This document shows positions 61,035 to 64,000 of a stretch of 64,000 nt of DNA, in pieces. The stretch is from Schistocephalus solidus (taxonomy: Eukaryota; Platyhelminthes; Cestoda; Diphyllobothriidea; Diphyllobothriidae), in assembly GCA_017591395.1 (NCBI GenBank), contig WEDG01000370.1, forward strand, positions 62,001-126,000, read 5' to 3'. The position numbers were made by a program, and so were the translations under genes. The notes beneath the pieces were generated by a model. It ran no database searches. It was not told the origin of the DNA and was given only the letters and a program-made list of their open reading frames with translations. Each line of letters begins with the position of its first letter. Positions within the stretch are counted from its first letter, which is position 1.

Positions 61035-62330
61035 CAAGAGCAAAACGGATACAATTAATGCAGATTTGAAGAAGGCAATTATAGCAAAACAGGACCGTAG
61101 CTTTCGTGTGATTGATCTCGTCAAGTATTATGGCAGGTCCTCACCAACAATGAATCATCTTGAAGAGGAAGAAAGAACTTAAGAAGCCTGATGTGGCTAA
61201 AGGAGAAACCAAGGTTACAAGGCAACGTTCAAAACTACTATATGTTGAAAAGTTGCTGCTGGTCTGGATGAATGAAAGGCAATTACATGGCAATAGTGTC
61301 TCTGAAGAAATTGGTTGTGTTAAGGTTGTCTGAAGACAATAGGATATTAAAAGCAAACCGTAGATGTTTTGAGAAAGTTAGGAAGATAGGCAATATAAAG
61401 AGTGTTGTGCAACATGGGGAGACTGCCAGCTCTGATAAAGCTACTACCGTGAAATTTGTGCCAGGGTTCCAGGAAATCGTAGTTAGAGAGGTATTCTGGC
61501 CCTACGAAGTTTTAACTTGTGACGAAACTGACCTGCTTTAGAAAAATGGACGAAGATGACCTACATCATGGAAGAGGAAATATCTTTGTCTGGCCACAAG
61601 TGGCAATTACCAGGTCAAACGGCTGCTTGTCTATCAGTAGGAAAATCCACGAGTGATCAAGGCGTGCAAAGTGCAAAACACGCAATTGAATGTGACGTGG
61701 ACGTCCAATAGGAAATTCTAGGTCTCGCGGATATTCTTCAGTGAATGGCTCAAGGACCTTTTTGACCCCCTAGTAAGGAGATATCCAGAAGAGAATTAGT
61801 TACCACCTAAGGCCTTGCTTGTGCTCGATAATGCTCCTATGCATGCTTCACAGATGCAAGATGATTCATTCCCAGAAAATTATTTTATGATTATCGATTT
61901 TCGTCCTGACAACACCTATCCACCCCTCCACCCTTTTGACCAGAATGTAATTGCCAACCTTAAGAAACTCTATATGATGACCTACTTGGATAGTAAAGAA
62001 GTGATGCATGTGTATGAACCTAGACAACACTGAAAGAAATTCGAGCTGGTTATGATTTTATCTAAATGTGCTCTGAAAGCAGGGATTATTTCAAAAAAGA
62101 AACTTAATTTCTGCAGAAAAAAATTATTGTTTTACCTGAAAAGTGATCAAACTAGTTGGGCAACAGCTTCTAATCAAACCTCTCTCAATCTTTATTGCTG
62201 GATACGCTATTACTTGACGGAGATAATTAATTTCATCTTCAAATGGTTTCTAACTATGTATTTAACGTTTCATTGGCACCTTAAAGGCCCACAAAGAGGT
62301 TAGCTCAGCAGATTCTATCAATCCGCAAAT
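61035..62330 (+). pseudogene. Tigger/Jerky-like (pogo superfamily) DDE transposase, decayed
   Basis: In order across shifting frames: a CENP-B-type helix-turn-helix start with NADLKKAIIAKQDRSFRVID (about 61056-61115) and LVKYYGRSSPT; KLLLVWMNERQLHGNSVSEE (about 61250-61310) of the second DNA-binding half; KANRRCFEKV; GETASSDKATTVKFVPGFQE (about 61420-61478). The catalytic domain has CDETDLL with the first Asp at 61521-61523, LLVYQ and ENPRV (about 61625-61655), SEWLKDLFDPLVRRYPEEN (about 61740-61800), LVLDNAPMHA with the second Asp at 61827-61829, and HPFDQNVIANLKKLY with the third Asp at 61938-61940. All three catalytic Asp codons survive, but at least four stops or frameshifts separate them. 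Terminal inverted repeats were not identified. Its distance to the GPCR exon is about 500 bp. Confidence 0.85.
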
Positions 62331-62665
62331 CCAATGCTGATAAGAGGATAAATACAGTTCAGTAGTTTGAGTGACAGGGAAAAAACCTTGAGCTGGGTTA
62401 TTAAGAAAGATAGGAAAGGTGTTGTGTTCTATAAGAACATTAACTTCGTTTCCACTGCTCACGTTCATCTTGTTAAAATTCCTTCGAAAACAGTAGGGTT
62501 GCAATCTTTTGAAGCTTATATTATGAGCTATGTTATAATAAGCACTGCACATCTTCATGTTTCGATTTTCGATGTGCATCGAAGCCGCAGAACATTTTGT
62601 CAAAAGATATTCATACAGATAGGTCATCTGCATCCTTCATCATTTTACGGAGGAGCGTTGTTCAA
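62331..62665. other. Upstream flank of the GPCR gene
   Basis: Open on both strands for about 125 codons (62262-62633 minus, 62367-62753 plus), without any domain on either. I take it as non-coding flank or 5' untranslated region. Confidence 0.35.
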
Positions 62666-62669
62666 CCTC

Positions 62670-62757
62670 CCAATCAAAATTTATTCTTCCCGTCCAATCA
62701 GATCACCTCATAACACCAATAAGGTTTTGCTCCATATTCCCATTGGCCCATGATTGG
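62670..62757 (+). promoter_or_regulatory. Cluster of five CCAAT boxes
   Basis: CCAAT at 62670-62674, 62694-62698 and 62716-62720; ATTGG (reverse CCAAT) at 62742-62746 and 62753-62757. The second is the full NF-Y-type CCAATCAG. Spacing is 11-26 bp. The cluster ends 85 bp before the first ATG of the GPCR exon, where a promoter would be expected. No clear TATA box was seen. Confidence 0.45.
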
Positions 62758-62842
62758 TACACAGCAAACCAAAGGTGCCTGAAATTTTCCAGAACAAAGC
62801 TCTGACTATGTGATGTAACATTTTCTAATCTGAAGAAACGGA

Positions 62843-63331
62843 ATGCTAAAAAATGCCTTCTGTTTCGGAAAGGGAGAAAATAGTTCAGCAATTCCCTCAA
62901 TGGGAAATATTGTTGAATACCTTCGCAGGTGCCTACAAATTGCAGAGGATAAAGAGATGGTTGCTATTTTAGAGAACGAGCTACGAAATTTGGAACAAAT
63001 GAACAAGTTGAAAACACATGAACTAGTTCTCCTCTTTGTTCTCAATGCATTAATGATTACTTTTGGGGCTTTTGGAGCCTCTTGTGTCATTGCGGTAGAG
63101 ATTCGCAAGCGTCGGATGCGGACAGCTCAGAATTTGTTCACCCTCAATCTTGCTGTCAGTGATCTCACACTTTGTCTATTCACACAGCCTTTCAACTTGC
63201 TTCGCACCCTACACTGGCACTATGAATGGAACTTTGGAGAATTTATGTGCAAATTTACCGCATTTGCCCAAGCTACAAATGTGTTTGTTGCAACAATGAG
63301 CATAACGGCTATAGCCGTAGACAGATTTAGG
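62843..63331 (+). CDS. Neuropeptide Y/F receptor-like GPCR, first coding exon (TM1-TM3)
   Basis: The 163 codons encode the front half of a rhodopsin-family receptor, a plasma-membrane protein that would respond to a peptide ligand and signal through G proteins. The N-terminal 58 residues are acidic and helical with no clear signal peptide. TM1 spans about 61-86, TM2 about 97-122 with the NLAVSD motif (Asp107, the conserved sodium-site Asp), then the first extracellular loop with Trp129 and Cys136 (disulfide Cys), and TM3 about 137-160 ending in the DRF variant of DRY at 160-162. NLAVSDLTLCLFTQPFNLL and the HWHYEWNFG loop are typical of NPY/NPF-type receptors. The usual Asn of TM1 appears to be Ala79. 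The exon ends after AGG with GTAAGA at 63332, a phase-0 donor; the frame's onward reading to 63460 is intronic. An alternative start is ATG 62900 (Met20), which would give a more usual short N terminus. TM4-TM7 lie beyond the window. Ligand assignment is by resemblance only. Confidence 0.85.
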
Positions 63332-64000
63332 GTAAGACGATCAAATAAATTTGAATTGACTGTTATGTACATAGTGTACATTTTTGCATCTTTACATATT
63401 GCATTTTTGCACATAATAGCTCAAAATGTCTGCTATAAGGTCATTGATTATTCAAACTGAAATATTTTTATTTAAAAACTCCGATAAACGGAATTCTATA
63501 CGATTGCATAAATTTTCGCTGTATAACTTTTTGTCATTATAATTTTCAGTTTCTTTCCATTTAACAATCAGTTCATTGAAAGGGCAGACCTAGCCTGACA
63601 AACTCTTAACTTCCCTCAGCCGAAACGAAACCTTTAAAATATACTACAAATTAGAGGCTTTGGATTTAATTCTCAAAGAGCTTCAAGGTGTAACCCGTGA
63701 GTAGGCTAGCACTTAAATTAAGCATTGATTATCTGGACCCAAAATCTCTACAGCTGCAAGACTTTGGAGGATTCCGCAAGCAAAATTATTCGGTTGATGG
63801 CATTTCGTTTAGTATTTCTACTAATGCGTGAAAAATGAAACACTTCACAACATTTTAAGTAGAATAAAATTATCTTTCGGAGCTCAAACATTAGGCCGGA
63901 TACGTTTCTACTATGAACCATTTTTCCTATTCGCTAGAAGTTATAGACATACAAATAGCTAAAGTTATTTGCTTTTATGACTAAATCAACCATATAGTGC
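63332..64000 (+). other. Start of the GPCR intron
   Basis: Begins with GTAAGA. No frame resembling TM4 (a Trp-containing helix after DRF) is found before the window ends, so the intron is at least 669 bp. Confidence 0.6.

Noticed and set aside
62262..62633. Coding exon on the minus strand upstream of the GPCR
   Set aside because: Open on both strands without domain or splice signals that fit; treated as flank.
1..64000. CRISPR array, bacterial operon, rRNA genes or provirus
   Set aside because: No regularly spaced repeats, no ribosome-binding-site-linked frames, no rRNA landmarks and no LTR/gag-pol-env arrangement were seen.

Overview
The window reads as non-reference animal DNA dominated by decayed retroelements: no operons, AT-rich intergenic stretches of 3-12 kb, microsatellites, tRNA-derived SINEs and many broken transposon copies. 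The style of the repeats points to a parasitic flatworm, most likely a diphyllobothriidean tapeworm (Spirometra/Schistocephalus-like). The basis is Penelope-like elements (PLEs) with a GIY-YIG endonuclease, plus an RTE-type LINE tail carrying C2H2 zinc fingers. That taxon assignment rests on my recognition of these families and is inference.

Only one convincing host gene is visible. It is the first coding exon (about 62843-63331, + strand) of a rhodopsin-like GPCR of neuropeptide Y/F receptor type, covering TM1 to TM3 and ending exactly at a GT splice donor just after the DRF motif. Five CCAAT boxes lie within about 90 bp, shortly upstream of its start codon. Everything else that can be identified is mobile-element debris.

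Layout. 0.3-2 kb: LINE zinc-finger tail, then a duplicated dispersed repeat. 5.6-7.5 kb: two divergent PLE ends. 8-17 kb: largely featureless apart from a MITE copy (12.3-12.5 kb). 17.4-18.2 kb: PLE reverse transcriptase relic. 22.5-23.4 kb: palindromic PLE pair. 27.6-29.4 kb: longest + strand PLE and a separate PLE tail. 29.4-41.1 kb: featureless AT-rich DNA. 41.1-44.5 kb: SINE, minus-strand PLE with RT and GIY-YIG, an inverted second copy, and a third pair of PLE tails in a 43-bp perfect inverted repeat. 46.2-49.5 kb: PLE tail and a nearly complete but dead RTE LINE on the minus strand. 49.6-50.0 kb: two SINEs head to head. 50.6-52.4 kb: two divergent PLEs. 52.4-53.1 kb: long TTC and GGA microsatellites. 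54.0-54.3 kb: intact MITE. 59.1-59.7 kb: PLE tail and foldback element. 61.0-62.3 kb: Tigger/pogo-type DNA transposon relic. 62.7-64 kb: GPCR promoter, exon and intron.

The most interesting pattern is in the PLE ends. Most carry a compact hammerhead-ribozyme-like core (CTGANGA box, hairpin, GAAA box, then a site matching the cleavage triplet) whose helix I covaries between copies and whose helix III is a 4-nt palindrome, suggesting a dimeric ribozyme. One 41-bp PLE tail fragment begins exactly at the predicted self-cleavage position. PLE copies repeatedly lie head to head with their 3' ends pointing outward, and one SINE ends in the PLE 3' terminal sequence. No element appears intact.
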